Shown piece after piece: positions 33,936 to 47,535 of a DNA stretch of 64,000 bases. The notes under the pieces are model-generated. The model had not been told where the DNA came from and did no database searches. It saw only the letters and a program-made list of their open reading frames with translations. Numbering within the stretch: the stretch's first letter is position 1; each line of letters opens with the position of its first letter. Both the position numbers and the translations under genes were made by a program. The stretch covers positions 10,748,516 to 10,812,515 of the forward strand of contig NC_135218.1 of the NCBI RefSeq assembly GCF_052324685.1, in the 5' to 3' direction. Source of the stretch: Brachyhypopomus gauderio. Lineage: Eukaryota > Chordata > Actinopteri > Gymnotiformes > Hypopomidae.

Positions 33936-36900
33936 TGTCAGGACTTTATATGGTGAGGACACCACTGTCCTCCCTGGCTGCTGCTCTTCACCCCACCGTC
34001 CTGGTGTCCGGGAGCACTCCGCTTAAGTGATGTTTACAGGGTCTTAACGGCCGAGTGGCAGCTCATTTTTGCCTAAGATGGAGTGATCGCCGGTTTACGG
34101 GTCTGTGCTGCCTCAGGAGATCCTTGCAGTGTTTCTTCTTCTGTCCTTTATATCTTATTCCGTCGTCTTCTGTGTCTTTTATTAGCCCGCCTCCAAAATA
34201 GATTTTCGTGTTTTTCTTCTGTTTGCGTTGTAATTTGAGATTTCTGTCTTCAGAATGTTTAAACGGTCTGTCATGTGATCTTACACGGGAGTAGTTTATC
34301 ACCCCCCCCCCCAACCACCGCGCACACACACACACACATTTACAGACTTGTAGAACTTCCCCAGGGAACCCAATGATGAGGAACTCGTTTAAAATAACCC
34401 AAACTGTCTTTTTTTTTAAAGACTCCACACAGGCTACTGCACAATGTGAACCCAGAGATTTGGTTGCGGAGCACATAGGGAGTGATTAGCCAGAAGACGT
34501 AGCACCCGGTGGAGTGACAGGAGGTCTTTAAAGGACACACACAAACTGGGCATTCTGGGACACATAGTCAAAAAACTATGTGACTTCTCCATCAGAAGCT
34601 GATATTCAGGCCTAACATGGGTTGATGTAGACGATGGAGTATGTAAACTGTCATGGTGACGAGCGGTGAGTCAGGGCAGTAGTGCAGGTCTGTGCTCTAA
34701 CGGCTGTTCTTGGCTGTGTGTGTGGTGCTTCAGGTCTGACAGGATCAGGGAGATCAGGGTATCTACCTGTGGAGTGTGAGGTGATCACATTATCCATTCA
34801 AGAACTTGTTTCCCAAGAAAGCTTAGGATTCCTGGCAGTCCTGTTTGGGGGGAGGGGGTTTCATTTGCATAATGTATGCATTGTCTCCACTAATTTAATT
34901 AATTTTAATTGAATTACATTTAAAGCATGAACAGTTGTTGACTCTGTGTCTAATGATTAATGAGTTAGTGTATTGTTGTTCTCTGGTCTCCGTTTTGGAC
35001 TGTTGGGTCATGTTTTGAGTGTTTTTAGTACATCTCAGAAGGAAACACCCCCGTTGCAGTTCCCAAAAGCCACTCTGGCATTGACTGGTTAAGGCAGCCC
35101 AGGTGGGTTTTGTAGACACTAACAGCAGTCTGTCCTGCATCTAGGTGACCATGACGGACAGACTAGCCGCAGAACGAGCCTGTAAAGACCCCAACCCCAT
35201 CATCGATGGCCGGAAGGCCAACGTCAACCTGGCCTACCTCGGAGCGAAGCCACGCAGCCTTCAGAGCGGTGAGCAGGACCTCTAAACCCTCACACACACC
35301 CACACACCTTTTATCTTGTCTTTGCAATGTTACACCGTTAAAATTCAACCTGTAGCCATAACTGAGGCTTTTTTTTCCATTTTGACATTTTGTGAACACT
35401 GTAATAGACTAAATTTAAATGTTACATTATGCATTACATGCTTAACGTAACATGCTTAACGTTTATGTACTTTTATAGGCATATCTCTTGGTGTGCAGCC
35501 CCTCCACCCAGCACTTATCCAAAGGCAGTATGGGTAAGTGTAATAGACCTTGTATTCAAATAATGATTATGGGCAAAGAGAAAACCGAACAAACCAGGTA
35601 GATATCGTCAGATTAAGCAACAAACCGGTTTGTTTTGGATTTCTCCTACTCGATAATGTTATTTGTTCTTCCTGCAGTGGTCTGTGAGGGCACTCAGGCA
35701 TACACGGTAGTGGGGGAGGTTAGTGGGCTTACAGGAACCACCTCTGGGTGGTTAAGGGAGTACTCTGCTAGTGTTTGAGATCGGCAGAATCGGCCCGCCC
35801 CCTCATTGCTGTGTAAACCTCAAATTCTACTTGTACATTTATAGTTAGTAAATATTGTATACACAACAACCAGTGCAGCATTCACAGACTTGGGATTCAG
35901 GTTGAAAAATGTGAGGCCCAACTCTGATAAGAAGTCAGGTATGAGGTCATACTCTAGTTTCTTATTTGCTTGTGGTCAAAGCTTGGATAGATCAGCAGAG
36001 AATGTTCTTTAGCCTTAAATTGTAATTCTCAAGACACCATGTTTCTTTTGTAATATTTGTTCCCTGTAAATACAAGTATTGTATTGCTGTAGTTATTGGC
36101 AGGTATGTTTTCTTTCCACTGGCTTTCATCAAAAATCCAACTCTGGATGTGTTGATATGAGGTGGTCCTAGAATGCTCTCAGTGGACAAGTACGTTGCTG
36201 TGGTAACAAGGTGGAGTCGTGTAGAGGGGGAACATGTGTTTCTGTCAGTATGACAGGTGTTGGCTTGTATTTCCTCAATTATACCCTTCATACACGTTTA
36301 CCCAACCCCCAACACGCAGTCAGACAGGAGTTGGAACGAACACCTGTTGCTTTCCCCCATGGAGCTCATTGTCTTTAGCTGCATAGAAGCAGATTGACAA
36401 AGAATTCAGAGAGACTGCCATGGTGTCTACTGCTTTAACAGACTCTTTATACACAGGGGGAGGGGAGGGGGCGGGACAATGGGGGTTGACCTTCATGACC
36501 CCACTACCAATATTCTAACTCAAACTGCTCAGTCAGGCAATTGCTGACATTGAGCTGTACAGCAAAGTCTTCCACATCCCGGAGGTCAGGTGTCTTAACA
36601 GCCTTGGAACTGACAGCCACACACGCACTTAGATTTAAGCCAGTTTCTAATTATCTAACTGACTCCAGTCGTATAAAAAAAACGTTATTTCCTTGTTTGT
36701 CCCTTATTCGGTTTCTTCATGGTAACATGGGACATTTTCCGAACTGGTAGAATTTAGGTTGGTGGTTAATTTGGAGCTCTGGAGACAATGAATCAAGGGG
36801 ATGGTGAATAGAGAAACGGGAAGTTTAGATGTGGTAGAGAGAGACAGACATGGGTCTGGTTTAGAGTAGTGTAGCTCGGGGCTTCCTGTATTGCAGGGTA

Positions 36901-39716
36901 TGCTAGAGCTGCTGTCTACACGAAATGTCACTCCATCTCAAAGTTCCTCAGTCTGCCTATATAAAGGCTGTGCTTTCTGTGTCCCACTGCCTGCGTGTCA
37001 GTTTTTTTCAGTTTTTTTAATGGTTGTGTGCGTGTGTGTGGGGTTGGGGGGGGGGGGGGGTTGCTAGTGGCTTGTGGGTCTTTTTCCATCTTTGCCAAAA
37101 TGAGAAAACGCAAGATGAAACCGATAAATCTTGAACATCTTGTTTCACATCTTGCTTGTTAAAAGGGTGGTATAAATTTACTTGCTGTGCCGTGGAGATT
37201 GCAGTTGCTTTAGTTGTGTGTTATGAAGTACAATATTCCAAGCAGTCACTTCACACACAGTATATTGTTTGTGTGTGAGGTCATTGGCTAACACTGGAGT
37301 GTGGGCCAGGATTGGCAACGGTCTGAATGCCTCGTTGTCATGTGAAGAGCTATTAACTTGGAGATTTAGAGCTTAAGTGATACCATTTTGATTCTTATCA
37401 TGTGGCCTTCTGTCCATTTTCTGTTTGTCTGCTAAAAACGCTTTCATGTTAAACAGAGGTAGCACTGGACACTCTTTGTTTGGGTCTACATTATGCAAAA
37501 TTCAGCTTTTGTCTGAATGTGGCATAATTAAAAAATAAAAACTTTCTCATAGTTGTTCAGTTGTGACTGTTGCGTATGACTACGGTTGAGGTAACAGAAA
37601 TAGCTGTTCGAGTGTTCTAATGTTTGTGTGTGCAAATGCTACATCACAATGAAGCATTAGAAAAGGCTGACATGACCTCCATCAAATAATTATTGCTCTG
37701 TTGTGTAAGAAATTGGTGTGAATATATGACAAAGGTGTGTGTGTGTGTGTGTCAAACTCGTTCTTGACCGCTGTCTGGTCTCTGCCAACTGAGCAGCCAA
37801 ATGCTTTTATTTGGGACATGACACTCAAAGGCTAGTGTGGCCAGTCCACAACCCCTACCAGAACTGTGTGTGTGTAGCGGAGCTTTTTTTCCTGCCATGG
37901 GTCTCGTTGTGTGTGAGATGTAGTTCTCTGTTAACCTCCACTCTTCCGTCCATGTTGGTCACGTAGTTGATGGAGTGCATCATTGGGGGGAAGAAGACAA
38001 TCGAGCCCCAGGTTTCCATGGGGACTCTGAAGGTCCTGAGGGGTCCCGCAGGCTCCGCCCCCACTTCCCAGGTGCCAGCAACGAGTTGAGAGTGCTGTGC
38101 CGTGTACTGTAACCGACTTGGGGAGGGGGGGTGTTATGCTTACGCAGAAATGTGAATTTTGCATGGTGTTTGGTTTGCAGTGTTGAGTTTAATTCGTGTG
38201 TGTTGGGGTGAAGGTTGCGGGTGGGGTGTTGCTGAATGTTTTGCACATGTTTCCCACCCACACATCCTTTGCTCTGCTGAACTGAGGTGTGTACGGTCTT
38301 TCACCTTACACACGTGCGCACACACAAACCCATTTTGAGAGTCCTCGGTTTCTCACGTGTTAATGCACTAGTGTTGTCTTGAGGTCTCCATATGCTGACA
38401 TGTTTAAATCTCCCAGTCATACTCTCCTTTTATTTCATACAGCATCCAACCTCTATCTCAGTTACATGGTGGCCATGTTTTAAAGCAAATTCACAGAGAT
38501 AATGGGCATGGGAGTGGACCACACTGCGTTTCAGCTTCTGATGAACAGGGCCCCCAGTGACATTTGTTGTCATTTCTCTGGGGAAGTCACTCTGTTTCCA
38601 AGATCTCTCAAAGCAACAGCTGGATATCTCCTCTTTCTCTCTTTTTCTCTTTCTCCTCCACAACCACCATGCCTACTACAGGAGCCGTGTCCACAAACGT
38701 GCCCATTCTGTGGGGAGAGAGGGGTGTGTGTGCGCATGCATGTGTGGTGTGGGGTGTGTTTTGTACTCCTCCCATGTGAACATGTGCCTTCAGACATTAA
38801 CAGTGTTAACTGGGGATATATGGACGAAAGCCCTCTGCTCAATTCTGTTAATTGCCTTTCTTGTAGAGCTAAAGATGTGCATGCAATTACCTTTTCCACC
38901 ATTTTATAGATGGAAATAAAAACGTGCTAGCATTGGTGACTAGCGTGTGTGTGTGAGCAAGCGAGTGTTCGAATTCTAACCCTCTCTGAATGAGAAAAGT
39001 AGCAGCTGTTAAAACACTTGTGGGTGAGAATCTTCCAGAAGTGTCTGTCTGTAGCCTGTCTTGCTGACGGCCCAGTTCTGCCTGTAGCTCATCAAGTTGT
39101 CGAGTTTACACTGCACACACCTTACTGTTGAGGGAGGGGGGTAAGAGAGGGTGGGGGGTGTCTGCCCCATAAACCTGCATAACAAGCTTCCGCTCGTCTT
39201 TTTTGGTATAGGACTTGGGTTAAATATTTGCTTGCTGACGGGTTTTCTTTATCTCCAAATGCTATATCGATGTGGCACTATAAATGTTTTCATCAATAAG
39301 GCTAATAGGATGCAGATTGCTAAGAGTTGTCATGTGATCCAGGTCTGCCAAATGGTGTGGAGTGCGCGTGTGTGTGTGTTAACCGTCCTGTCCCTGTGTG
39401 CAGGCTGGCCCAGCACTACGTCTACCCGCAGGCCTTCGTCCAGCCCAGCCTGGTGCTCCCCTCTCAGGTAGCCACATCCATCAGCTCCCAGTACGTGGAC
39501 TACAGCGCGGCCTACGCTCAGTACGCCTCCGCGGCCTTCGAGCACTACCCCTACGCCTCCTCCCCAGGCTTCGTGGGCTACAGCTACACGGCCGCCAGCC
39601 CCACCGGGGGCCCCGCCTCCAGCCCCGCCTCGGCCGCCGTGCATCAGACCCTGGCCACGCCCACCTTCATCCAGTACCCTCCCCAACAGCACCTGCAGCC
39701 TGAGCGCATGCAGTGA
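33357..39716 (+). CDS. rbm38: RNA-binding protein 38 (RNPC1/SEB4 family)
   Basis: Four exons: 33357-33569, 35145-35268, 35479-35533, 39404-39716. They are phase-consistent and give 234 aa (human RBM38 has 239). The protein binds AU/U-rich elements in mRNAs and controls stability and splicing; in mammals it is a p53 target that acts on p21 and p53 mRNA. One RRM spans about residues 25-100, with RNP2 KIFVGGL and RNP1 KSRGYGFV. Intron 1 cuts RNP1 between Phe and Val. After the RRM come [19 protein letters not shown] and a Tyr/Ala/Pro-rich low-complexity tail ending PERMQ, the SEB4 signature. The start ATG (MLLHQF) was chosen because human RBM38 also begins MLL and no in-frame ATG precedes it. 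The tail and PRSLQ favour rbm38 over its paralogue rbm24. Confidence 0.96.
33570..35144 (+). other. rbm38: rbm38 intron 1
   Basis: A 1.6-kb intron with a (GT)n tract at 33892-33934 and a C-run near 34301. If retained, the reading frame continues for about 22 codons and stops, truncating the RRM inside RNP1. I see no exon or RNA gene in it. Confidence 0.8.
33892..33934. repeat. (GT)n microsatellite
   Basis: About 21 GT dinucleotides in rbm38 intron 1. Confidence 0.95.
35534..39403 (+). other. rbm38: rbm38 intron 3
   Basis: A 3.9-kb intron of unique sequence with a G-run near 37047, a short GT tract near 37735 and CT/T-rich stretches (38625-38660). The open frames at 38502-38919 do not resemble a known protein. 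No transposon was recognised. Confidence 0.75.
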
Positions 39717-41170
39717 GCAGCAGGTCGTCTCTGGACAAACTATTGCACTGTACCATCAGGGTTCACTCCAGCTGTGGACTTCACTGGGGTCCAGAAACAG
39801 TCAAACTGTGCAGTGGCTTCAAAGGGCTTCCAGAAGCACTGATGCCATATATATATATTTTTCTCTTCTTTCAAGATCCTTCAAAAAATATTGTTAATGT
39901 TACTATTATTCATGTTACCATAAGCTTTATTGTATTAATATTTTTCTTTGTCAGTACTTGTGCTTAATGTGCTCACATATATATCAGTCAAGAGGAAGGT
40001 CCCTGGATGTTATGCAGTGGGTGCAAATCGGAGAAGGTGAGAGAGGCCGCTCGGCATGGGGACTCTGTAGAAGATTTAATGTGGCATTGCTGCTTTAGAA
40101 CACTAGGGAGAAGGTTTTGTAGGATGGAATCTCCAAGTTTGAGGGTCAGGACACAAACGCTCATACATTAAAACGTCACCCCAACTTTCATCCAAGGTGT
40201 TCTGTCTGAGCTGTCGGACAGAAAAGGGAACTTCTCAACAGAGACTCCCGAAAGCCCCCAGGGACACCGTTTTTATAACGAAGAGGCCTTAAAACTAGAA
40301 TCTCCCATTAGATTTGTATAATTTTTAGATTTGTCTGCAGGGTAAACTGTGAACACGCTGCCACCTGCGTCTACATGAAAAACCTGGTCTGTGGTTGCCA
40401 GAACAGTTGAGTCTGGGGTGCGTGGTATTTAAGAGTAAGGGTGCTAATTGAAGATCAGATTTTGGTCAGGTTTCAATCTGTGCTCATGGATGTGACTAAA
40501 TACCTTGAAGAAAGCTGATCTAAAGACCGGCATCCTGTTCAGATGTGTTGAATGCTGCGTCCAGCTGAAATTACGCCTGGGTGCAAATAAACATGATCCA
40601 TTAAGCAGTAGATTTTTTTATTAACAGGTATGGTAGCTGACACTGATGCCTATAGTACATATGTTGTGTATAACTGTTAAAACTAAGATCATTGAATGTC
40701 TTTGTTTAAGCTGACATTCGCTATGTACAGCAAGTGTCGCCACAGTTAAGTTCGTTTTGCAGTATTTATGTTAAGATATTTAAGTGATCTGTGGTACTTT
40801 TTTCTTTTCTTTTCTTTCCCCCTCCCCCCTCTAGAAATTTCAGCAAGCCGGATATAGGCGCAATGCAACATGCCAGGCTTGTGGTTGCCACAGGAGAATG
40901 TGTAAATAGTTTATAGCATTTTCTCCTTCTCTTTTCCCCTTTTTAAGACATTTGAAAAATTTCCTTGTAATATTGGTCTACACCTCAAACTGATTTATTT
41001 GTATTTAATTGTTATATTGTTTTTTTTTTTTTGTAGTCTCTTGTCACAGCCTGCACCTGCTGTCACAAAATTGCTCTATGAAGCATTTTTAAAGTCACGT
41101 CATTTCAATATCTGCAATGAAGCCATACCAAGAAAAGTCTTGGAGGTAAAATAAAGAATTTATACTAAAA
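39717..41170 (+). other. rbm38: rbm38 3' UTR
   Basis: About 1.45 kb between the stop and the polyadenylation signal. It is rich in U tracts and AUUUA-type pentamers (for example around 40761-40785 and 40993-41015) and has a Pumilio motif TGTAAATA at 40901-40908. Such elements fit a tightly controlled regulator, and RBM38 proteins themselves bind U-rich elements, so self-regulation is possible but inferred. Confidence 0.7.
41150..41155 (+). terminator. rbm38: rbm38 polyadenylation signal
   Basis: AATAAA, followed 10 bp later by an A-run and then a GT/T-rich stretch (GGGGTTTTTTATT). Confidence 0.7.
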
Positions 41171-42327
41171 AAAATTGGGGTTTTTTATTCTTGAATTTGT
41201 GCCCATCTGGTTTCTTTGTGTTAAGCAGAATTGATCATTCTTCCTTGTAGTCTGTGAGTGAAGCAGTCTTAAAGCAACCTGCAACTACTAATAGTTGAAC
41301 ATTTAATATTCTGTCATTTTCTTTTATAAAAATACTGGTATTTCTCACGAGCCAAATATTCTTGGTTGTTTATAAATGTAGCAAATACAATCACAATACT
41401 TTAAATCTGTCTCCTTCACTGGTGGTTGTTGCCCTTGTGGCTGTATATGTAAATGTAGAAGAGAGACCCCTGTCTCTGCTGAGAGGACCTGGACCATCTC
41501 GGGCTCGTTTAATTCTGGAAAGGCGGTATTGTGTGTGTTTGAGACGGGCCTGCCTATTGAATGGTAAATTCGAATGGTTAACCATGTTGCCATTTCTGAT
41601 AGGACCGCTGTGTATGTACTTATCGTTGAACAGCCTCCCTGTCGTATGTAACGAATGACGCACGAGGGGCTGTATGTCGGGTCGGAATGGGGACCGTGTG
41701 CAGTAGAGACCGTGTCCTCACATGTGACTTTCTCATATTGCCAGGCTTTGAGTGCTTGTGGAGTGTGTGGTGTTTGCTTGTGGGCCACGATGAAGGGGCC
41801 CTGTTGGTTATCAGTCTGCAACAGGCTACGGTCCACTGTGTTGTCTACCTCGCTCAAGTACCTCTGCTGGGAAGCCCGGCCACCACCAGCTCTAGTCGGG
41901 GAGGGGCCAGCGTAGCATGTATAAACAGCACTTGAATATTTTCATAGTGGTTGTTGTTAGTCTGTGCTAGAATGCCAGAAAACATTTATGCTTCACAAAT
42001 TCCTGCTTCAACTTCCCTTATGAAGACATTTTCCGACCTGTTTGTTACTGTTTGTCATTACAGATCTGTCTAGTTAATCTAGATCTACTTTAAGTATGAC
42101 AAACCGTTGTTGGTGCCCGGGTTGGGGGGGTTCAGGTGAGGGTGAAATTCCTCCCCTTTGGTTCTACTGTATATGCATCTCAGGTTTTTCTGGATAATCT
42201 TGAGGTAGCGTCTGGATGTGCAGCAGAGATGACATACATACATCGACTTATGCAGAATTGCTTTGGTGGAGTCACGGTTCGAGCTTAAATAAACAGTGGT
42301 GAGCTGCGGGTGCTCTGTGCAAGCTCG

Positions 42328-42557
42328 TGTTGATCACCGAGCTCTGGAACAATCGCACAACCTGTTCTACCACTACGCTGAGTCTGATCACAAAGCTGTG
42401 GAACAAACCCGCTGGCCTGGTCCGTCACTGGGTTGAGTCTGATCACAAAGCTGTGGAACAAACCCGCTGGCCTGGTCCGTCACTGGGTTGAGTCTGATCA
42501 CAAAGCTGTGGAACATGCCAACCTGTTGTTCTGCTGGGTAGAGTCTGATCACACGGG
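42328..42557 (+). repeat. 55-bp tandem repeat, about 4 copies
   Basis: Units beginning GAGTCTGATCACAAAGCTGT start at 42380, 42435 and 42490, exactly 55 bp apart. A diverged copy lies upstream (42328-42379) and a partial one downstream (42541). A minus-strand open frame across it is a repeat artefact. Confidence 0.9.
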
Positions 42558-44444
42558 CATGCATGCGGAGTGCATCAGGGCTGCACTTTGTGCACTGTGC
42601 TCTTAGTTTCATAGTGTTGCTTCAGTCTTGGCCGTCAGAAGTGCTGTTCGCGCCTCTTCTTGTCTTCCTCTCTTTCTCATGATGTTCATGTTCTCATCTC
42701 TTTTTTCTCCACCCACTCCTAACATCTAAGATTTCTTCTCCCTAGTCTTTCCTCCAAAGGTTTCAGTGAATCAACACTGATTTTATTTTATTGAAATCTT
42801 CCTGTTTTATTTCTACAGTTTTTTTCCTCCTTTCCTCATTCATTAACCCCCCCCCACCCTCGTAGCTCTCGCAGACTTACAGGAGGGGGGAGGTGAGGGA
42901 CGTGCCGGCTTGACAAACAAGGTCACGTTAACTGAGAGGAGACCCTTACGCTGAGTCACTCACACACACAACTCTCTTAGCCCTGTCTGCTCGATCAAGT
43001 TGTCATATTTCAAACCTAAGCAACGTTTAAGGCTTCCTGTTGTGCCGCACACCCTAATATACATCTTAATGTATCGAAACATTGGGTCTCTCATCACACA
43101 CGCAGCCTTCATTTTCAGAATATCACCAGGTTAAGCGTTGACTCTAGGAGCATTGTGCTACTTCCCGTCCGTAAGGATTATTTGTGCATTATGCTTGAAT
43201 TGTGGGGTCATGCATAGTTTCTAAGATTATCAGATCCCACACCAATTAGGTCTTACGTTCCTTAATTTAACTGTAGTGCGGCCGTGTCCAGTTCAGATTA
43301 GATACTGCTGTGGAGCACACAGGGATGTCGGAGTCTGGCTATTGTCAGAGAACTTCAGCACGGTGTCATGTCAGATAGAGCAGCCTCTATATTTAGTGAA
43401 GCACTTAAAGATGGCAGCACCCGTCGTCCCGTCCTGCTGTGTTTTCTGTGTCTGCCTGCAATCGGGGGCCGTCTCACCGAGATAAAGCGGACATCCTGGG
43501 GCTCCGACCGTACTGGGTGGTGAGGGGTGGCACGGAGATGCACTCTGTCTGGTTGTATCGTAGCTTGCACAAAAACCTTTTCTTACCTTTCACACTTTGC
43601 ACCCTTTCGTGTGCATCTTCTCTCTCTCCTTCTCAGGAATTGGGTCTGAATATTGGAACAGGACAAATGAGAGCATGACTAATGAATGACGAATATTTTA
43701 AAGGCCTGTAGAAGGTTGTTCATTTCAAATTCTGTATGCATGCCTTATCATGTAGTAATCAGAGGCAAAGTTAAACATGGTCCTCCAATAGATATGAGGG
43801 GGTGCTTCCTGTCACTGTCTGTAACTTTATATGTTTGTTTCCCTCGGTAACGTAGGGCATACCTAATCTGATGCCTAATATAATGCAGAACAACTTAAAC
43901 ATAGCTTTGATTCCAAATGCCGAGCGTTCCAAAAACATGAACCTAGTCTAAAAACATGAGATGGGCAGGGTGAAAATCCCACCACATTTCGCACTGTTCA
44001 TATGTACACACCCACTAAATATTCCAATATCTAAATCCGTAATCAGGGAGACAGAGGAGATGTTTTGAGTCTGTTTTGTCCGTGGTGTACCATTTGCATT
44101 CAGACTAGATGACAACCCACACACTTCCATTTGAGGTAAATAACTTCCTGCACCAGAAGAAGAGGTTTCATTCAGTGCAGGGCATAATAGATGTCAACAA
44201 TAACAGATGGAAATTTAGGCTAGTATAAAAACTGTTGAAAGCCATTCTGCGGGTGAAAGTATTCTCGTTCTCTCTCACACACACGCATTTTCAATAGCTA
44301 CGTGTTTCATCAGGTTTTTTGGTGTGTTTTTGGGCGGGGGGGTGGGTGGGTTACGTGGGTGAGTTCTTGACTTTCTGCCCGGTGCGCTTATCTGTGGTCA
44401 GCATGCGTTTAGCCCTGGGACATCCCCTTCCTCCGTCCACATGA

Positions 44445-44501
44445 CCCCCCCCCCCCCCCCTTCCAGAGACCCAGACACACACACACACACACACACACAC
44501 C
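44445..44501. repeat. C16 homopolymer and (CA)n
   Basis: Sixteen C residues followed by TTCCAGAGACCCAG and 13 AC dinucleotides. Confidence 0.9.
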
Positions 44502-44966
44502 TGCACAGCTGAACACATCCCTAAATCAATAACAACAACATTAGAGCAGTTATCTCACTAAAGAGCTCAGACCTTAGCACCATTAAAACAGAAAGTCGTC
44601 GTGGGGGTGATTGTTTTGTGGACTTAATACCACAGCAAGCTTGTGTGATAAGAAAAGTCAAAGTGACTTTCAAAGTGATTTCTTAGAAATGAGGGTCTCC
44701 CGCTCAGTTCATTGTTTCAACGGAGCTGTTGTCTATATAAATGTCTATATCAGTCTCTTTAAATATTGTGTATTGTATGCATTGTGTGTATATGTTGTGT
44801 GTACATGTGTGCCTGTGGTGGGTGGTGGTTTCTGTTTCACATCTGTTCAGCGTGTGCCGTTGTAAGGACAATACCAACTGGGTGCACCCCTGAACACACA
44901 CACCTGCTGCCACAAGTCAATCCTTGTGATCATAAAGGAGCAGTTGTCCATCACAGCTGTTAAATC

Positions 44967-44971
<5 letters not shown>

Positions 44972-45003
<32 letters not shown>
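44972..45003. repeat. (CT)n microsatellite
   Basis: Sixteen CT dinucleotides. Confidence 0.95.
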
Positions 45004-45006
<3 letters not shown>

Positions 45007-45841
45007 CTTTGCTTCCTCCCTCCCTCCATCTCGCATACATACACAAGGAAGTAGAATAAAATACTTTTTGATCATTTGATATTCTTGTGTCCTATTGCAT
45101 GATTTTGTAGTGTGTATGTATCTCTGTATAAATCTGGTGTGTGTGTGAGACAGGATGAAATGTGAGGACACGGCAACAGGTGTAGAGACGAGGACGGCTT
45201 TGCTGTCATTTCTGTAATTCAGAAACAGCTGCGTCAATGTCCCCCTGACGCTCCCTATCATCTGGAAATGTCCTAAAGAGCATTTGAATGGGGCGGCTCT
45301 GACGTGTAGGGTCATTCAGAGAGACGGAGGGGTGCATGTGTGAGGGTGAGTGTGAGGTTAAAGAGAATAATAGCAGCATGTGTGAGGACATGTGTCAGGT
45401 GAGTGTGAATATGTGTATGTTAAAGTGAGTAGAAGAACCTACACTTGTGTGAACAATAGTGTTTTACTAAACGGAGGAGTTTTAGACCTGCTTGACTGCA
45501 AAGTCACAGCCTGAGCTTACTTTATCTTCACTTCTTTATCACCTAAAAACATCTTAATCTGAAATGTGACATCTGTTCCTGAATGCTTGAACAAATGGAA
45601 TCTTATGAAATGGACATCGTAAGTTATTTTGTAATAAATGATTACGGTTGGTTTTGTCTCTGACAAAGATCAGGAACAACACCACCGCGCTACGACTTAA
45701 ATATCAAACACGACAACATTGTCTAAACACTGAGAACAAAGGAATCCCCTGAAGGAAGCCATGTTGCAGTGTTACTGTAAAACCCCTCTGAGCAGACAGA
45801 CCTGATCTTTTTTGCACCACTAGAACTTCATCTCTCTCACA

Positions 45842-45850
45842 CCACACACA

Positions 45851-45949
<99 letters not shown>
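45842..45949. repeat. Compound (CA)(CT)(CA) microsatellite
   Basis: A short CA run, about 23 CT dinucleotides, then about 24 CA dinucleotides: a compound repeat of about 108 bp. Confidence 0.95.
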
Positions 45950-46108
45950 CCTTTCTCTCACACTCTTTTTGTTCTCTCAAACTCTGCTCTTAGTCTGTTA
46001 CTTGCCAGCAATAGCTTCCACATTTTATTTATTTATTTTTTTTTATCAATGTTGAAATAGACAGCGACTGCTTTCCCTATGACTGGGAGCAGGGACGCTA
46101 GGGATACT

Positions 46109-46152
<44 letters not shown>
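46109..46152. repeat. (CA)n microsatellite
   Basis: About 21 AC dinucleotides. Confidence 0.95.
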
Positions 46153-46154
<2 letters not shown>

Positions 46155-47012
46155 TGATTCCACCACAGTGCTTTATAAGGACAAGAAGGAAAAAAGCACA
46201 CTAAATTTAGAACGCTTCTGTCATGCCTCCCCCCCACCCTCCCCCTTTCCCCTCTCTCGCTCCATCCTTCTCTCTGTGGGTGGCAGAGGAGGGAACACAT
46301 AACTGATGATAATGATTCAGATGATAATAACCAGGCGAGAGGAGATTGTCTCCAAGTTCCTGAGCTCCCGGCCCTCACAGCATGTGAGCATCAGCGGCAC
46401 CACCAGGCGTCCCTTTCCAGGAAGCTGCGGTTTGAGTAGGGGACTTCATGAGAGAGGAGGCCTCCTTCACTCTTTACCCTGATGACCACAGAACGTTCTT
46501 GTCTTCCACTGTCCATTCATCCACTCGTGCTTTCCAAGTACACATCAATAATCTGGCAATCCTCTGAAGGTCTACGAAAGCATATATTCCAGTAAACACA
46601 GAGGAGGAGCTGCGACCCTGTCCTGCTCTCGTGATGCCGATCTTTGCTGTGACGAGCATCGAGCAGGTCAAATCACCTGCGGGGTGAAGAGGTCAACAAG
46701 GTAGAACCACCTGAACGCGAATAAACAGTTTCCTTTATCTGGGCCTCATTAATTTGGTGACACTAACACACTGCAGTTGTGCGTTGGAAACGGTGGCTGG
46801 TCAACTTCTACTAGCCGTATGCTGGCGCTCACAGACACACACTGTGATATGACTGGAATGTGATAGGGCGGAGGTGTTTAAAGGAGAGCGTGCTTGTGAG
46901 TGTGATAGAGAAGCACATTATCCTAAGATGGAGATGAATGGATTGGATCTCAATGCACTTAATACAAATAAAAGAAACAAAAAAAAATCTATTGAGAAGA
47001 GACACCTGTCCT

Positions 47013-47200
47013 TTCATTCATTCATCTTCTAAAGCATTTAATGCAGTTTGGGGTCGCAGAGCCACTGGAGCCTATCCCAGCAGCCCAGGGGCGGAGCCAA
47101 TCAGACAATCCATTGTAGAGCATTTGTACATGCAAGTAATCACACACACACACACACGCACACGTCTCACCACTGAGCCACCATGCTGTCCCCAAACACC
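47013..47200 (+). mobile_element. L2/SINE-type 3' tail fragment
   Basis: The phrases CATTCATTCATCTTCTAAAGC, GGGGTCGCAGAG, GGAGCCTATCCCAGC and CACTGAGCCACCATGC occur in order, as in the widespread fish retroelement tail related to L2 LINEs and dependent SINEs. The copy is diverged and interrupted by a CA repeat. Identification is from remembered motifs and is approximate. Confidence 0.55.
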
Positions 47201-47460
47201 TATCCCAATTGTCTTATTAGCTGAATTTGGAGTTCGTTTCAGTTGCTATGGAAACCTTAGTGCAAAGCAAGGTGGACTTGGTACTTAAAGGATAAATAAA
47301 GAATATTATGAAATGATCAAGGTAATTATGGAAATGTATATAACAACGCTTTGATTAGAATGTACTTTATAACTTAGAATTGATTTGCTTAGGCAAAGCT
47401 ACATCTAAGAGTGATGGAGTAAACCTACTTTAAGAATCAACAGCTGCAGGTTTATGGTCA

Positions 47461-47535
47461 CTTTATACATACATATATACACACATATATACACACATAT
47501 ACACATATACACATATATACACATATACATACACT
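47461..47535. repeat. (TATACACA)n-type repeat
   Basis: Imperfect alternation of TATA and CACA over about 75 bp. Confidence 0.85.

Noticed and set aside
38502-38919. Overlapping frames up to 135 residues in rbm38 intron 3
   Set aside because: No family resemblance; the frames pass through T/CT-rich low-complexity sequence and lie in an intron.
41345-41857. 170-residue minus-strand frame just downstream of rbm38
   Set aside because: It begins at a non-ATG codon or late, has no known domain and overlaps equally long frames on the other strand.
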